64,000 nt of DNA from positions 3,100,001 to 3,164,000 of the forward strand of contig NZ_VFMX01000001.1 in assembly GCF_006715285.1 (NCBI RefSeq). The letters run 5' to 3'. The translations under genes were made by a program, and so were the position numbers. Positions 1-10,836 of the stretch are shown here, piece by piece. The notes below the pieces were generated by a model. The model did not search any database. It saw nothing but the letters and a program-made list of their open reading frames with translations, and was not told the DNA's origin. This stretch comes from Arthrobacter sp. SLBN-83. Its GTDB lineage: Bacteria; Actinomycetota; Actinomycetes; Actinomycetales; Micrococcaceae. How positions within the stretch are numbered: the stretch's first letter is position 1; every line of letters begins with the position of its first letter.

Positions 1-1304
1 CCGGCATGCTCATGGCGGCCGCCCGGCTGGACCTTGCCAGCGTCTTCCTCTACGCGGGGTCCATTATGCCCGGCTGGGTCAAGCTCGAGGACGGTTCCGA
101 GAAGGAAGTCACCCTCATCGACGCCTTCGAAGCCGTCGGCGCCTGCGCGGCCGGCAAGATGAGCATGGAAGACCTGACCCGCATCGAAAAGGCCATTTGC
201 CCTGGCGAAGGGGCCTGCGGCGGAATGTACACGGCCAACACGATGGCCTGCATCGGCGAGGCCCTTGGCATGTCCCTCCCCGGCTCCGCCGCCCCTCCCT
301 CGGCAGACCGCCGTCGTGATGAGTTCGCGCGCAAGTCCGGCGAAGCGGTGGTCAACCTGCTGCGCCTGGGCATTACGGCACGCGACATCATGACGCGGGA
401 GGCCTTTGAAAACGCCATCGCCGTCACCATGGCTTTCGGCGGCTCCACCAACGCCGTCCTGCACCTGCTGGCCATCGCGCGTGAAGCCGAGGTTGAACTG
501 ACCCTTGACGACTTCAACCGCATTGGGGACAGGATTCCGCACCTGGGCGACCTCAAGCCGTTCGGCCGCTACGTCATGACCGACGTCGACAGGATCGGCG
601 GCGTGCCGGTGATCATGAAGGCACTGCTGGACGCCGGCCTGCTGCACGGCGACTGCCTCACCGTCACGGGCAAGACCGTCGCGGAAAACCTCGCCGCGAT
701 CAACCCGCCGGACGTCGACGGCAAGATCCTGCGTGCCCTGGACAATCCCATCCACAAGACCGGCGGCATCACCATCCTGCACGGATCGATGGCCCCCGAG
801 GGCGCCGTGGTCAAGAGCGCCGGGTTCGACGCCGACGTCTTCGAAGGAACAGCCCGCGTCTTCGAGCGCGAACAGGGCGCCCTGGACGCACTGGACAATG
901 GCCAGATCCATGCCGGAGACGTCGTGGTGATCCGCTATGAGGGCCCCAAGGGCGGCCCGGGCATGCGCGAAATGCTTGCGATCACCGGCGCCATCAAGGG
1001 TGCCGGCCTGGGCAAGGACGTCCTGCTCCTTACTGACGGGCGGTTCTCAGGCGGCACCACAGGCCTGTGCATTGGGCACGTTGCGCCGGAAGCGGTGGAC
1101 GGCGGCCCCATCGCCTTCGTCAAGGACGGTGACAGGATCCGGGTGGATATCGCCGCTCGCACCTTCGATCTGCTGGTGGACGACGCGGAACTCGAGGCCC
1201 GCAAGGTGGGCTGGGAGCCCCTGCCGGCCAGGTACACCAAGGGCGTGCTGGCCAAGTACGCCAAGCTGGTCCACAGCGCCAGCCAGGGCGCCTGGACCGG
1301 CTGA
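1..1304 (+). CDS. ilvD: Dihydroxy-acid dehydratase, 3' part (5' end outside window)
   Basis: IlvD dehydrates 2,3-dihydroxy-isovalerate and -methylvalerate to the 2-oxo acids, the third common step of valine/isoleucine synthesis. The reading frame is open at the window edge (first whole codon at base 3), so the N-terminus is missing; about 433 residues remain of the roughly 570 usual for the family. Visible are the [16 protein letters not shown] cysteine/glycine stretch and the C-terminal family signature [14 protein letters not shown] (bases about 1024-1065). The first conserved Fe-S cysteine motif must lie upstream of the window. It precedes the ilvBNC operon by about 480 bp, the usual actinobacterial neighbourhood. 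The stop is TGA at 1302-1304. Confidence 0.95.
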   Translation, partial: GMLMAAARLDLASVFLYAGSIMPGWVKLEDGSEKEVTLIDAFEAVGACAAGKMSMEDLTRIEKAICPGEGACGGMYTANTMACIGEALGMSLPGSAAPPSADRRRDEFARKSGEAVVNLLRLGITARDIMTREAFENAIAVTMAFGGSTNAVLHLLAIAREAEVELTLDDFNRIGDRIPHLGDLKPFGRYVMTDVDRIGGVPVIMKALLDAGLLHGDCLTVTGKTVAENLAAINPPDVDGKILRALDNPIHKTGGITILHGSMAPEGAVVKSAGFDADVFEGTARVFEREQGALDALDNGQIHAGDVVVIRYEGPKGGPGMREMLAITGAIKGAGLGKDVLLLTDGRFSGGTTGLCIGHVAPEAVDGGPIAFVKDGDRIRVDIAARTFDLLVDDAELEARKVGWEPLPARYTKGVLAKYAKLVHSASQGAWTG

Positions 1305-1346
1305 TGTGAATTCCTCAGGGGCCTCCCGCGGAGAATCGCCCGCCGT

Positions 1347-1511
1347 AGGCGGCAGGGCTTAATAAGGGCTGATCCGAGGGGCCCGGCAGGACGCCGCTCG
1401 CGCCGGGCCGCCGGGGGAGGAACATCCCGCTTCTCCGGACGTGCCTGCGGAGGCGGCAGGGCTTAATAAGGGATGACCCGAGGGCCCCGGACTGACGGCG
1501 CTTGCGCCGGA
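1347..1511. repeat. Imperfect direct repeat, two copies, in the ilvD-ilvB gap
   Basis: Bases 1347-1386 and 1451-1490 are two copies of a 40-bp unit, identical at 37 positions and starting with AGGCGGCAGGGCTTAATAAG. Similarity continues for about 20 more bases (to about 1407 and 1511), where each copy carries a GC-rich inverted segment. The copies are 104 bp apart. They lie upstream of the ilvB promoter and code for nothing evident. They could be a local duplication or members of a dispersed intergenic repeat; this window cannot tell. Confidence 0.7.
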
Positions 1512-1574
1512 AGTTTGGGGTAGGGTCATTCCGTGGACATTGTGGTCCACATGGTGAGATAGGGTTGTTGCTCG

Positions 1575-1604
1575 TTGACACCCATCTTGCCAAGAGGGAA
1601 AACT
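1575..1604 (+). promoter_or_regulatory. Candidate promoter of the ilvBNC leader
   Basis: A consensus -35 TTGACA at 1575-1580 is followed after 18 bp by AAAACT (1599-1604), a weak -10 of NANNNT form. It lies exactly six bases before the leader-peptide ATG, the leaderless spacing seen elsewhere in this window. An AGAGGG at 1593-1598 could instead be a distant ribosome binding site of a longer transcript. A 6-bp dyad, gtggac-N6-gtccac, lies just upstream at 1533-1550. Confidence 0.4.
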
Positions 1605-1610
1605 GAACGC

Positions 1611-1667
1611 ATGACTTTCGTTACCGCCGGCACCGTCGTCGTCCTTACCAAGCGCGTGGCACATTAG
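1611..1667 (+). CDS. ilvB leader peptide, 18 aa, valine-rich
   Basis: The reading frame encodes MTFVTAGTVVVLTKRVAH then TAG. Five of 18 residues are valine and one is leucine, with a Val-Val-Val-Leu run at codons 9-12 (bases 1635-1646). It is followed by alternative hairpins and an intrinsic terminator ahead of ilvB, the layout of a translation-sensing attenuator. Corynebacterium glutamicum ilvBNC is known to be controlled by a short valine-containing leader peptide; applying this here is inference from the layout. Charged valine (and perhaps leucine) tRNA would be the sensed signal. It is too short for ordinary gene callers. Confidence 0.8.
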   Translation: MTFVTAGTVVVLTKRVAH

Positions 1668-1730
1668 CCTCCTGGTAACGAACCGTCACGCGCAAACCCC
1701 TCAAAAGCCGCCAGGCCGAGGGGTTTTTTT
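1619..1730 (+). promoter_or_regulatory. Transcription attenuator of ilvBNC (mutually exclusive hairpins)
   Basis: Three pairings can be drawn. Region 1:2 is cgttacc at 1619-1625 with ggtaacg at 1674-1680 (7 bp perfect); its left arm lies inside the leader peptide. Region 2:3 is cctgg at 1671-1675 with ccagg at 1711-1715, extended by cct/agg around a 3-nt bulge. Region 3:4 is the terminator stem 1695-1702 with 1718-1725. Pairing 2:3 takes up bases in the terminator loop and 3' arm, so it should prevent termination. A ribosome stalled on the Val-Val-Val-Leu codons (1635-1646) would cover region 1 and favour 2:3, which is read-through when valine is short. Structures were drawn by eye, without energy calculation. 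Confidence 0.7.
1695..1730 (+). terminator. Intrinsic terminator in the ilvB leader
   Basis: The perfect 8-bp stem aacccctc (1695-1702) / gaggggtt (1718-1725), extendable by A-T pairs, is followed by a seven-base T run (1724-1730). It sits 56 bp upstream of ilvB and downstream of the leader peptide, so it acts before the structural genes rather than after them. Confidence 0.85.
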
Positions 1731-1786
1731 ATTCCCACCGTTATAACCAGTTCCAAAACCAGAGAAGATCCACAAGGAAGAGTCCG

Positions 1787-3694
1787 ATGAGCAAAGGATC
1801 GCCCATCAGCCCCTCGCTGATGGCCACCAAGTCCGCTGGAGCCGCCAAGGCTCCGGAACGCGCCGACCGGACGGCTGACCATGCCGCCGTCGTCGCCGAC
1901 CTTGCTGCCGTCTCTCCTGTCCTTGGGCCGAACAACGTCGTACCCCCGACGGTGATGACCGGCTCGCAAGCAATCGTCCGCTCGCTCGAAGAACTCGGCG
2001 TCGACGACATTTTCGGTTTGCCTGGTGGCGCGATCCTGCCCACCTACGACCCCCTGATGGCCTCCACCATGAACCACGTGCTGGTCCGTCACGAACAGGG
2101 AGCCGGCCACGCCGCGCAAGGCTACGCCATGGTCACCGGGCGGGTGGGCGTGTGCATCGCCACCTCCGGCCCCGGGGCCACCAACCTCGTTACCGCCATC
2201 ATGGATGCCCACATGGACTCCGTGCCCCTGGTGGCCATCACCGGCCAGGTATCCAGCGGCGTCATCGGCACCGACGCCTTCCAGGAAGCAGACATCGTGG
2301 GCATCACGATGCCCATCACCAAGCACTCCTTCCTGGTGACCGACCCCAACGACATCCCGCACGTGATGGCCGAGGCCTTCCACCTGGCCTCCACCGGCCG
2401 TCCCGGCCCCGTGCTCGTGGACGTGGCAAAGGATGCCCAGGTGGGCCAGATGACCTTCTCCTGGCCGCCGAAGATCGACCTGCCCGGCTACCGTCCGGTC
2501 ACCCGCGGCCACAACAAGCAGGTGCGGGAGGCTGCGAAGCTCATTGCGGCCTCCACCAAGCCTGTCCTGTACGTGGGCGGCGGCGTGGTCAAGGCCCATG
2601 CCTCGGCCGAACTCTTCGCCCTCGCCGAAGCAACCGGCGCACCCGTGGTAACCACCCTGATGGCCAAGGGCGCGTTCCCCGATTCGCACCCGCAGCACGT
2701 GGGCATGCCCGGCATGCACGGCAGCGTTTCCGCCGTCACCGCCCTGCAGCAGTCCGACCTGCTGATCACCCTCGGCGCCCGCTTTGACGACCGCGTCACC
2801 GGCGTGCTGAAGACCTTCGCGCCCAACGCCAAGGTCATCCACGCGGACATCGACCCCGCCGAAATCTCCAAGAACCGCACCGCGGACGTGCCCATCGTCG
2901 GGTCCGTCAAGGAGATCATCCCGGAGCTGACAGAGGCCGTCCGGAGCCAGTTCGAGGCTTCCGGCACCCCGGACCTCACCACCTGGTGGGCGTTCCTTAA
3001 CAACCTTAAGGACACCTACCCGCTGGGCTGGACCGAACCGGACGACGGCCTCATCGCCCCCCAGAAGGTCATCAAGCGGATCGGCGAGCTGACAGGGCCC
3101 GAAGGCGTGTACGTGGCGGGCGTGGGCCAGCACCAGATGTGGGCCGCGCAGTTCATCAAGTACGAGCGCCCGCACGCCTGGTTGAACTCCGGCGGCGCCG
3201 GCACCATGGGCTACGCCGTCCCGGCGGCCATGGGCGCCAAGGTGGGTGAGCCGGACCGCGTGGTCTGGGCCATCGACGGCGACGGCTGCTTCCAGATGAC
3301 CAACCAGGAACTGGCCACCTGCGCCATCAACAACATCCCCATCAAGGTTGCTGTCATCAACAACTCCTCGCTGGGCATGGTGCGGCAGTGGCAGACCCTC
3401 TTCTACGAGGGCCGCTACTCCAACACCGACCTCAACACCGGCCACGACACCGTCCGCATCCCGGACTTCGTCAAGCTGGGGGAGGCCTACGGCTGTGCGT
3501 CCTTCCGTGTTGAACGCGAAGAGGACATCGATGCCACCATCCAGAAAGCCCTCGAGATCAATGACCGTCCCGTGGTCATCGACTTCGTGGTGAGCCCCAA
3601 CTCCATGGTGTGGCCGATGGTGCCCGCCGGCGTGAGCAACGACCAGATCCAGGTTGCCCGCAACATGACCCCGGAATGGGAAGAGGAAGACTGA
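1787..3694 (+). CDS. ilvB: Acetolactate synthase large (catalytic) subunit
   Basis: ThDP-dependent condensation of two pyruvates, or pyruvate plus 2-oxobutyrate; first common step of branched-chain amino acid synthesis. The protein has 635 residues. The first 50 or so are a poorly conserved Ala/Asp/Pro-rich extension. The catalytic glutamate lies in [15 protein letters not shown] (about residue 103), and the ThDP/Mg motif runs from GDGCFQMTN (about residue 498) to the INN about 25 residues later. ATG 1787 has a good AGGAAGAG Shine-Dalgarno. The gene is first in an ilvB-ilvN-ilvC operon, with two bases between its stop and ilvN, and lies downstream of the attenuator. Confidence 0.97.
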   Translation: MSKGSPISPSLMATKSAGAAKAPERADRTADHAAVVADLAAVSPVLGPNNVVPPTVMTGSQAIVRSLEELGVDDIFGLPGGAILPTYDPLMASTMNHVLVRHEQGAGHAAQGYAMVTGRVGVCIATSGPGATNLVTAIMDAHMDSVPLVAITGQVSSGVIGTDAFQEADIVGITMPITKHSFLVTDPNDIPHVMAEAFHLASTGRPGPVLVDVAKDAQVGQMTFSWPPKIDLPGYRPVTRGHNKQVREAAKLIAASTKPVLYVGGGVVKAHASAELFALAEATGAPVVTTLMAKGAFPDSHPQHVGMPGMHGSVSAVTALQQSDLLITLGARFDDRVTGVLKTFAPNAKVIHADIDPAEISKNRTADVPIVGSVKEIIPELTEAVRSQFEASGTPDLTTWWAFLNNLKDTYPLGWTEPDDGLIAPQKVIKRIGELTGPEGVYVAGVGQHQMWAAQFIKYERPHAWLNSGGAGTMGYAVPAAMGAKVGEPDRVVWAIDGDGCFQMTNQELATCAINNIPIKVAVINNSSLGMVRQWQTLFYEGRYSNTDLNTGHDTVRIPDFVKLGEAYGCASFRVEREEDIDATIQKALEINDRPVVIDFVVSPNSMVWPMVPAGVSNDQIQVARNMTPEWEEED

Positions 3695-3696
3695 GC

Positions 3697-5320
<1,624 letters not shown>

Positions 5321-5353
5321 GGCTGGGCAGCAACCACGCAGACCGCCCCGGTG

Positions 5354-5393
5354 AGGCCGGGCTCACACTTAACAATGTGAGCCCGGCCTTTCT
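5354..5393 (+). terminator. Terminator of the ilvBNC operon
   Basis: A perfect 14-bp stem, aggccgggctcaca (5354-5367) with tgtgagcccggcct (5376-5389), has an 8-base loop and is followed by TTTCT. It separates ilvC from serA. Confidence 0.9.
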
Positions 5394-5444
5394 GTCGGCC
5401 TAGACTTGTTTCCATCCCCAGGACTGCAACGCAGAGGATCAGCC

Positions 5445-7034
5445 GTGTCAAAACCCGTAGTACTGCTCGCCGAAGAACTTTCCCCCGCCACAGTCGAGGC
5501 CCTCGGCCCGGACTTCGAGATCCGCCAGACCGACGGCGCCGACCGTTCCCAGCTGCTCTCGGCGATCAGTGACGTAGACGCCATCCTGGTCCGCTCCGCC
5601 ACCCAGGTGGACGCCGAAGCCATCGCCGCGGCCAAGAACCTCAAGGTCATCGCCCGCGCCGGCGTGGGCCTGGACAACGTGGACATCAAGGCCGCCACCC
5701 AGGCCGGCGTGATGGTGGTCAACGCGCCGACATCCAACATCGTTTCCGCCGCCGAGCTCACCGTGGGCCACATCCTCAGCCTGGCCCGCCATATTCCGCA
5801 AGCCAGCGCCGCCCTCAAGGACGGCGAATGGAAGCGCTCCAAGTACACCGGCATCGAGCTGTTTGAAAAGAAGATCGGCATCATCGGCCTTGGCCGCATC
5901 GGCGCCCTGGTGGCAGCCCGGCTCAAGGGCTTCGACACCAAGATCCTGGCCTACGACCCCTACATCACCTCGGCCCGCGCCGCGCAGCTGGGCGTTCAGC
6001 TGGTAACCCTGGACGAGCTGCTGGCCCAGTCCGATTTCATCACCATCCACATGCCCAAGACACCCGAGACGGTGGGCATGCTGGGCGCCGACGCCTTCAA
6101 GAAAATGAAGAAGACCGCCTACGTGGTGAATGTGGCCCGCGGCGGCCTGGTGGACGAGGAAGCCCTCGTCACCGCCCTGCAGGACGGCGAGATCGCCGGT
6201 GCCGGCGTTGACGTCTTTGCCAAGGAGCCCAGCACCGACCTGCCGTTCTTCAAGCTCGACAACGTCGTGGTGACCCCTCACCTGGGCGCCTCCACGGACG
6301 AGGCCCAGGAAAAGGCCGGCGTCTCCGTTGCCAAGTCGGTCCGCCTGGCCCTCGCCGGCGAGCTGGTGCCGGATGCCGTCAACGTTGCCGGCGGCGTCAT
6401 TGCCCCCGACGTCCGCCCGGGCATCCCGCTGATCGAGAAGCTGGGCCGCATCTTCACCGCGCTGACCCACGCCTCCCTGACGCAGTTCGACGTCGAAGTA
6501 GCCGGCGAGATCTCCTCCCTCGACGTCAAGGTCCTGGAGCTCGCGGCGCTGAAGGGCATCTTCGCCGACGTCGTGACCGAGCAGGTGTCCTACGTCAACG
6601 CCCCTGTCATCGCCGAGCAGCGCGGCATCAACGTCCGCCTGATCACCACCCCGGAGACCGAGTCCTACCGTAACGTCCTGACCCTGCGCGGCGCCCTCAG
6701 CGACGGCAGCCAGATCTCCGTGTCCGGCACCCTGACCGGACCCAAGCAGATCGAGAAGCTGGTGGGCATCAACGGCTTCGAGGTTGAGATTCCCATCAGC
6801 GAGCACCTCGTGGTGGTTGCCTACACCGACCGCCCCGGCGTCATCGGAACCATCGGCCACATCCTGGGCATGAACAACATCAACATCGCCGGCATGCAGG
6901 TGGCGCGCTCCAACGAGGGCGGTCAGGTCCTGGCGCTGCTGACCATCGACAGTTCCGTTCCCCAGCAGGTGCTGGACGCCATCAAGGCAGGCATCGGCGC
7001 CGAGATGGTCCGGGAAGTGGACCTGGAAGACTAG
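5445..7034 (+). CDS. serA: D-3-phosphoglycerate dehydrogenase, type I (with ASB and ACT domains)
   Basis: Oxidises 3-phosphoglycerate to 3-phosphohydroxypyruvate, the entry to serine synthesis. It has 529 residues, the long form known from Mycobacterium tuberculosis. Order: substrate-binding lobe; Rossmann motif IGIIGLGRIG near residue 145; catalytic Arg in NVARGGLVDEE; His in VTPHLGAST near residue 279; intervening allosteric-substrate-binding domain; C-terminal ACT domain from about residue 455 (HLVVVAYTDRPGVIGTIGHI), where serine binds in the family. GTG 5445 follows AGAGGA; the longer ORF start has no support. It follows the ilvC terminator, so it probably has its own promoter (TAGACT at 5401-5406 is a possible -10). 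Confidence 0.96.
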   Translation: MSKPVVLLAEELSPATVEALGPDFEIRQTDGADRSQLLSAISDVDAILVRSATQVDAEAIAAAKNLKVIARAGVGLDNVDIKAATQAGVMVVNAPTSNIVSAAELTVGHILSLARHIPQASAALKDGEWKRSKYTGIELFEKKIGIIGLGRIGALVAARLKGFDTKILAYDPYITSARAAQLGVQLVTLDELLAQSDFITIHMPKTPETVGMLGADAFKKMKKTAYVVNVARGGLVDEEALVTALQDGEIAGAGVDVFAKEPSTDLPFFKLDNVVVTPHLGASTDEAQEKAGVSVAKSVRLALAGELVPDAVNVAGGVIAPDVRPGIPLIEKLGRIFTALTHASLTQFDVEVAGEISSLDVKVLELAALKGIFADVVTEQVSYVNAPVIAEQRGINVRLITTPETESYRNVLTLRGALSDGSQISVSGTLTGPKQIEKLVGINGFEVEIPISEHLVVVAYTDRPGVIGTIGHILGMNNINIAGMQVARSNEGGQVLALLTIDSSVPQQVLDAIKAGIGAEMVREVDLED

Positions 7035-7102
7035 CGCGACACACCGGCCGAAACGCCGAAACAGCTCCTCCGCAAGGGCACGTCAAGGCGGAGCCACATA
7101 TG

Positions 7103-7166
7103 ATTGGCCGGTCTGCTTACAATGGCTAGGTCCTGATTCAGGACCGTAGCCGGCAGACCGGCCAAT
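7103..7166. repeat. 64-nt nested inverted repeat between serA and the ABC exporter
   Basis: The outer arms attggccggtctgc (7103-7116) and gcagaccggccaat (7153-7166) are a perfect 14-bp inverted repeat. Inside, ggcta (7124-7128) pairs with tagcc (7147-7151), and ggtcctga (7129-7136) with tcaggacc (7138-7145), so almost the whole element folds into one long hairpin. It is followed by acctttt, so it may terminate serA transcription. Its length and nesting are more than a simple terminator needs, and it could be a mobile palindrome or structured RNA. Confidence 0.75.
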
Positions 7167-7251
7167 ACCTTTTGCACATCCGTCCGTCATTGTCCACGTC
7201 TGCCCGGGCGGATGGACGTGTGCGCACGCAATCCAGGTTTCAGGGAGTTCC

Positions 7252-10050
7252 ATGAACGCCGTCCAGAGGTTCATCAGAAGCAGGGTGCTGCTGTTGACCG
7301 CGGCCATCTTGATCGCAGCCATGTGCTTGTCGGTCCTCGTTCAAAGCCAGTCGCAGGCTGCGCTCAACCGGACGGTCGATGAAAACTCGAGGGGGCTCTA
7401 CGACATCCTGGTCCAGGCCAAGGCGCCCTCCGGGGCACTCCTGCAGCCGGAGATTGCCAACGGCGCCGGCGGCATCGGCTTCGACCAGCTGGACTCCATC
7501 CGGAAGCTGTCCGGCACCTCCGTGGCCGCCCCCATCAGCCTTGTCTCGCGCGTCACGCAGAACCTGGAAACGCCCCGCCTGGACGCCATGGACTACCTGG
7601 GCTACAACGCCGGCCTGGCCGGTACCGCCACGTCAGACCAGGCCGCGGGCGCCACCGCTCCGGACAAGTGGCCCGCAGCCGAATCCGTGCTGACGGACAC
7701 CGCCAAAAAGTACCGTCTCACGGCCAGCGCCGTCAGCTCCGACGGCAGCACCGAACAGACGCTGTTCAAGACCACCGCCGAAGGAACGCTCGGCAAGGCC
7801 AAGCTCGTGGAGGAGAAGGCAGCCGGCGGCAGCAGCATCCGCATCGCCGCGCCGACGGGGGAGACCGGCATCAAGTTCCCCGCCCCGGCTGGCGGCTCAG
7901 AGCACAACCTCTTCAACCTTTCCGTGGCCCTGCCGCTCGCCCCTGAGGTCACCGAATCCGTGGTGGCCGTTGACCCCGCCGCCGAGCGGGCCCTGCTTGG
8001 CTCGGCCGGCGACTTCCTGGCTCCACTGGAGAAGGCGCCGCCGGCGGACGCGCGCGGCGCCGGTGCCGTGGGCCGCTACCTGGAAGGGCTCTTCACCAGC
8101 GGCATCAGCATGGACCAGCTTAAGGAAGGCCCTGACTTCCTGGGTGTCAAGCTCAAGTACTGGGCGCCCCTGATGACCCAGTACCAGCAGGCAAAGCGCA
8201 CCGGCCAGCTGACCAGCGCCTCCCAGGCTGTTCCGCTGATCGTCCGTTCCGGCACCTCGCTGGACCTGAAGTACAACGTCAAGATCGAGGAAATTGACGA
8301 CGCCGGCAAGGTGGTCAAGGACGTCGGTACCGTTTCGAAGTCCCTGGGCAAGGATTACCTGCCTTTTGTCTCCAAGGATCCCTTCGTGCTGTCCTGGCCG
8401 GGGTCGACGGACCACTCCTCGCTGCTGGGCGCCAACGGGAACTTCAACCCGGGCCTGTACACACCTGCCAAGTGGAGCACCAACTTCGCCGGCGCCCCCA
8501 AGTACACCGATGGCGGCACCGCATCCAACGGTGCCGTGGACAAAACGGCAGTGCCGGGCGAATGGGTCACCGTCAACCGCCTGCCTGACAAGGCGTCCAG
8601 CGGTGCGCCCGTTGACCAGACCCAGCGCGACCCGGTGGACGAGAGGTCCTACCGGGACAACCTGTCCACCGGCCAGCAGCAGGCTGCCCAGCCGCTGCCC
8701 ATGGTCTACGGCACGTTCGACCCCGCCGCCGTGGAGGCAGCCTCGGGCGACGTCAACAAGCTTCCGTTGGGCGGGTACGACCCCACCCCGTTCACCCTGG
8801 TCAAGGATGCGGCCGGGAAGGACGTGCCCGAGGCACAGCTGAAGCCTTCGCTGAGTGCCACCGGACTCGCCAGCCAGTCCGCCGGGGCCATTACCGACTT
8901 CTATGGCCTCGCAGCAGCGCGCGGCTACAAGCAGAACGCGGCCGTCATCGACGCCGTCCGTGTCCGCGCCAAGGCGCCGGGCAGCTGGAAGGACGCCCAG
9001 CCCGAGGTGGAGAAGCTCGCCGCCGAGATCCGGGACATGGGCCTGGACGCCACCGTGGTGGCCGGTTCGGCCCGCGAGGACACCAGCATCTTCGTCCCCG
9101 GCTACTCCAAGGACGGAGCCGGCAAGGAATCGGCGCTGGGCACGGTCCAGCAGTCCTGGGTCCGCCAGAACGCTGCCGAGGCCGTCACCGGAGCATTGTC
9201 CGGAACCAACATCACCCTGCTCTTCCTCACGCTGTGCGGAGCAGCCCTGCTGACGGGCGCATCGACCGTCAGCTACATCCGGAAGCGCCGCAGCGAAGCG
9301 GGCACCTTGCGGGCCATGGGCTGGACCCAAAGGCGGATCCGCAGCTGGGTGCTTGAGGAGTTCGGCGTGGGGGCCGTGCTGCTCGCCGCCGCCGGTCTTG
9401 TGCTCAGCCTGCTGAGCTGGAGCCTCGCCACCGCTTTGGTGTGTGCCGCCGTCGTGCTCCTGTACTGTGGTGCGGCCCTCTTTGCCGCCCAGCAGCTGCG
9501 CCACCGCGACGTGATCGACCAGGAGCCGCAGCATGACGAACGGCTCATCCAGGTAGATTCCCCGCTGACTTTCGCCAACCGGCAGCTGAGCACCAACAAG
9601 TTCAACACGCTGTCCCTGGCGGTCGCTGTGGGCGTTTTCGGTGCCGCCGTGGGCGGGCTGATCGCGCTGCTGATCGACATTCCGCGGGCAGCCGGCGCCA
9701 GTGCCCTCAGCGGGCTGGCCGCAGCCAGCGTGACGCTGCCCAGCATCCTGCTGGCAGTTGCCGGCGTTGCAGTGGGGCTGGTCCTGACCCTGGTCACGGG
9801 CCGGTTCGAGCTCAACGCCAAGCGGCAGTACCTGGGCATCCTCCAGGCCATGGGCTGGAACCCGGACATGCTCCGCCAGGTCCGGCTGTTCGAAAATGCG
9901 CTGGTGGGAACCGTGGCCCTGCCCCTGGGCGTGCTGGGCGCCCTGGGCATCGGCCTGCTGCTGGCCCCCTATGCAGCAATCTGGGCTGCCGTGGCCGGGC
10001 TGGTGGCTGTAATTTGCTGGATACCGATTGCAACGAAAGTGGTCCAATGA
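7252..10050 (+). CDS. FtsX-family ABC transporter permease with large extracytoplasmic domain
   Basis: Membrane component of an ABC exporter or MacB/LolCE-type mechanotransmission complex. It has 932 residues. There is one N-terminal transmembrane helix (about 10-28) and an extracytoplasmic region of about 600 residues rich in Ala/Gly/Pro. An FtsX domain follows (TM about 655-680, then RKRRSEAGTLRAMGWTQRRI and two more helices). A second membrane block near the C-terminus repeats the FtsX signature as QYLGILQAMGWNPDMLRQ. ATG 7252 has CAGGGAG upstream. The stop overlaps the ATPase start (ATGA), showing coupled translation. The substrate cannot be told from sequence; cell-envelope or lipid export is an inference from the family. 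Confidence 0.9.
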   Translation: MNAVQRFIRSRVLLLTAAILIAAMCLSVLVQSQSQAALNRTVDENSRGLYDILVQAKAPSGALLQPEIANGAGGIGFDQLDSIRKLSGTSVAAPISLVSRVTQNLETPRLDAMDYLGYNAGLAGTATSDQAAGATAPDKWPAAESVLTDTAKKYRLTASAVSSDGSTEQTLFKTTAEGTLGKAKLVEEKAAGGSSIRIAAPTGETGIKFPAPAGGSEHNLFNLSVALPLAPEVTESVVAVDPAAERALLGSAGDFLAPLEKAPPADARGAGAVGRYLEGLFTSGISMDQLKEGPDFLGVKLKYWAPLMTQYQQAKRTGQLTSASQAVPLIVRSGTSLDLKYNVKIEEIDDAGKVVKDVGTVSKSLGKDYLPFVSKDPFVLSWPGSTDHSSLLGANGNFNPGLYTPAKWSTNFAGAPKYTDGGTASNGAVDKTAVPGEWVTVNRLPDKASSGAPVDQTQRDPVDERSYRDNLSTGQQQAAQPLPMVYGTFDPAAVEAASGDVNKLPLGGYDPTPFTLVKDAAGKDVPEAQLKPSLSATGLASQSAGAITDFYGLAAARGYKQNAAVIDAVRVRAKAPGSWKDAQPEVEKLAAEIRDMGLDATVVAGSAREDTSIFVPGYSKDGAGKESALGTVQQSWVRQNAAEAVTGALSGTNITLLFLTLCGAALLTGASTVSYIRKRRSEAGTLRAMGWTQRRIRSWVLEEFGVGAVLLAAAGLVLSLLSWSLATALVCAAVVLLYCGAALFAAQQLRHRDVIDQEPQHDERLIQVDSPLTFANRQLSTNKFNTLSLAVAVGVFGAAVGGLIALLIDIPRAAGASALSGLAAASVTLPSILLAVAGVAVGLVLTLVTGRFELNAKRQYLGILQAMGWNPDMLRQVRLFENALVGTVALPLGVLGALGIGLLLAPYAAIWAAVAGLVAVICWIPIATKVVQ

Positions 10051-10802
10051 CAAACCCGACGAACGTCCAGCGCAGCCGCAGGAGCGGCTCCAATGAGGTC
10101 CCCCTGCAGACCCGGGCCAACACCATCGTCAAGTCGGCAGACCACGCCACCCCGCTGGAGATGCGGGACATCACCATCCGCTACGGCGGCGGCAAGGGCG
10201 GCGCCGAGGCCGTGAGCGTGGTGGAAGGATTCGACCTGACCCTGCACGCGGGCGAGATGCACTGCGTGGCCGGCCGAAGCGGCTCGGGCAAGACCAGCAT
10301 CCTGACTGTCGGTGCGGGACTGACCCTGCCGACGTCGGGCCGCGTCTTCTGGGAAGGCGATTCCCTCGAAAGCATGGGCGACGACGAAATCGCCGACCGC
10401 CGTCGTGCCCTGATCGGTTACGTGGACCAGGGCGGTGCCCTGATCGACGGCATGAGCGCCCTGGAGAACGTGCTCCTGCCCGCCGTCCCCGACGGCGAGG
10501 TGGACCAGCGGCGCGACATGGCCAAGGACCTGCTGGACCTGGTGGGCCTGGGCCGGCGCATGCGGCATCGTCCCGCCCAGCTGTCCGGCGGTGAACGGCA
10601 GCGCGTGGCGATTGCCCGCGCACTGATCCTGGGCACCAGGGTGTTGGTGGTGGACGAGCCCACCGCCTCGCTGGACCGTGCCTCCGCCAACCGCATCATC
10701 AGCATCCTGAAGGACACCACCTCGGACGGGATTGCCGTCCTGGTGGCCTCGCACGACCACGAACTGGTCCGGCTGAGCGATACCCTGACAGAACTGATCT
10801 AG
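10047..10802 (+). CDS. ABC transporter ATP-binding protein (MacB/LolD-like)
   Basis: ATPase partner of the preceding FtsX-type permease, 251 residues. Visible motifs are Walker [10 protein letters not shown], the LSGGERQR signature and Walker [11 protein letters not shown], followed by the switch histidine in ASHDHEL. The first 40 or so residues are a divergent Arg/Ser/Thr-rich extension. The chosen ATG 10047 overlaps the permease stop as ATGA; an in-frame TTG 33 bases upstream was rejected. The gene ends 34 bp before metG and shows no functional link to it. Confidence 0.92.
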   Translation: MTNPTNVQRSRRSGSNEVPLQTRANTIVKSADHATPLEMRDITIRYGGGKGGAEAVSVVEGFDLTLHAGEMHCVAGRSGSGKTSILTVGAGLTLPTSGRVFWEGDSLESMGDDEIADRRRALIGYVDQGGALIDGMSALENVLLPAVPDGEVDQRRDMAKDLLDLVGLGRRMRHRPAQLSGGERQRVAIARALILGTRVLVVDEPTASLDRASANRIISILKDTTSDGIAVLVASHDHELVRLSDTLTELI

Positions 10803-10836
10803 CCCACTCCACCGCACCGAAGGTAACCGTCCAACC

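Noticed and set aside
7897..10053. 718-residue minus-strand frame opposite the FtsX permease
   Set aside because: Gln/Gly/His-rich shadow without start context; the permease has clear helices and repeated FtsX motifs.
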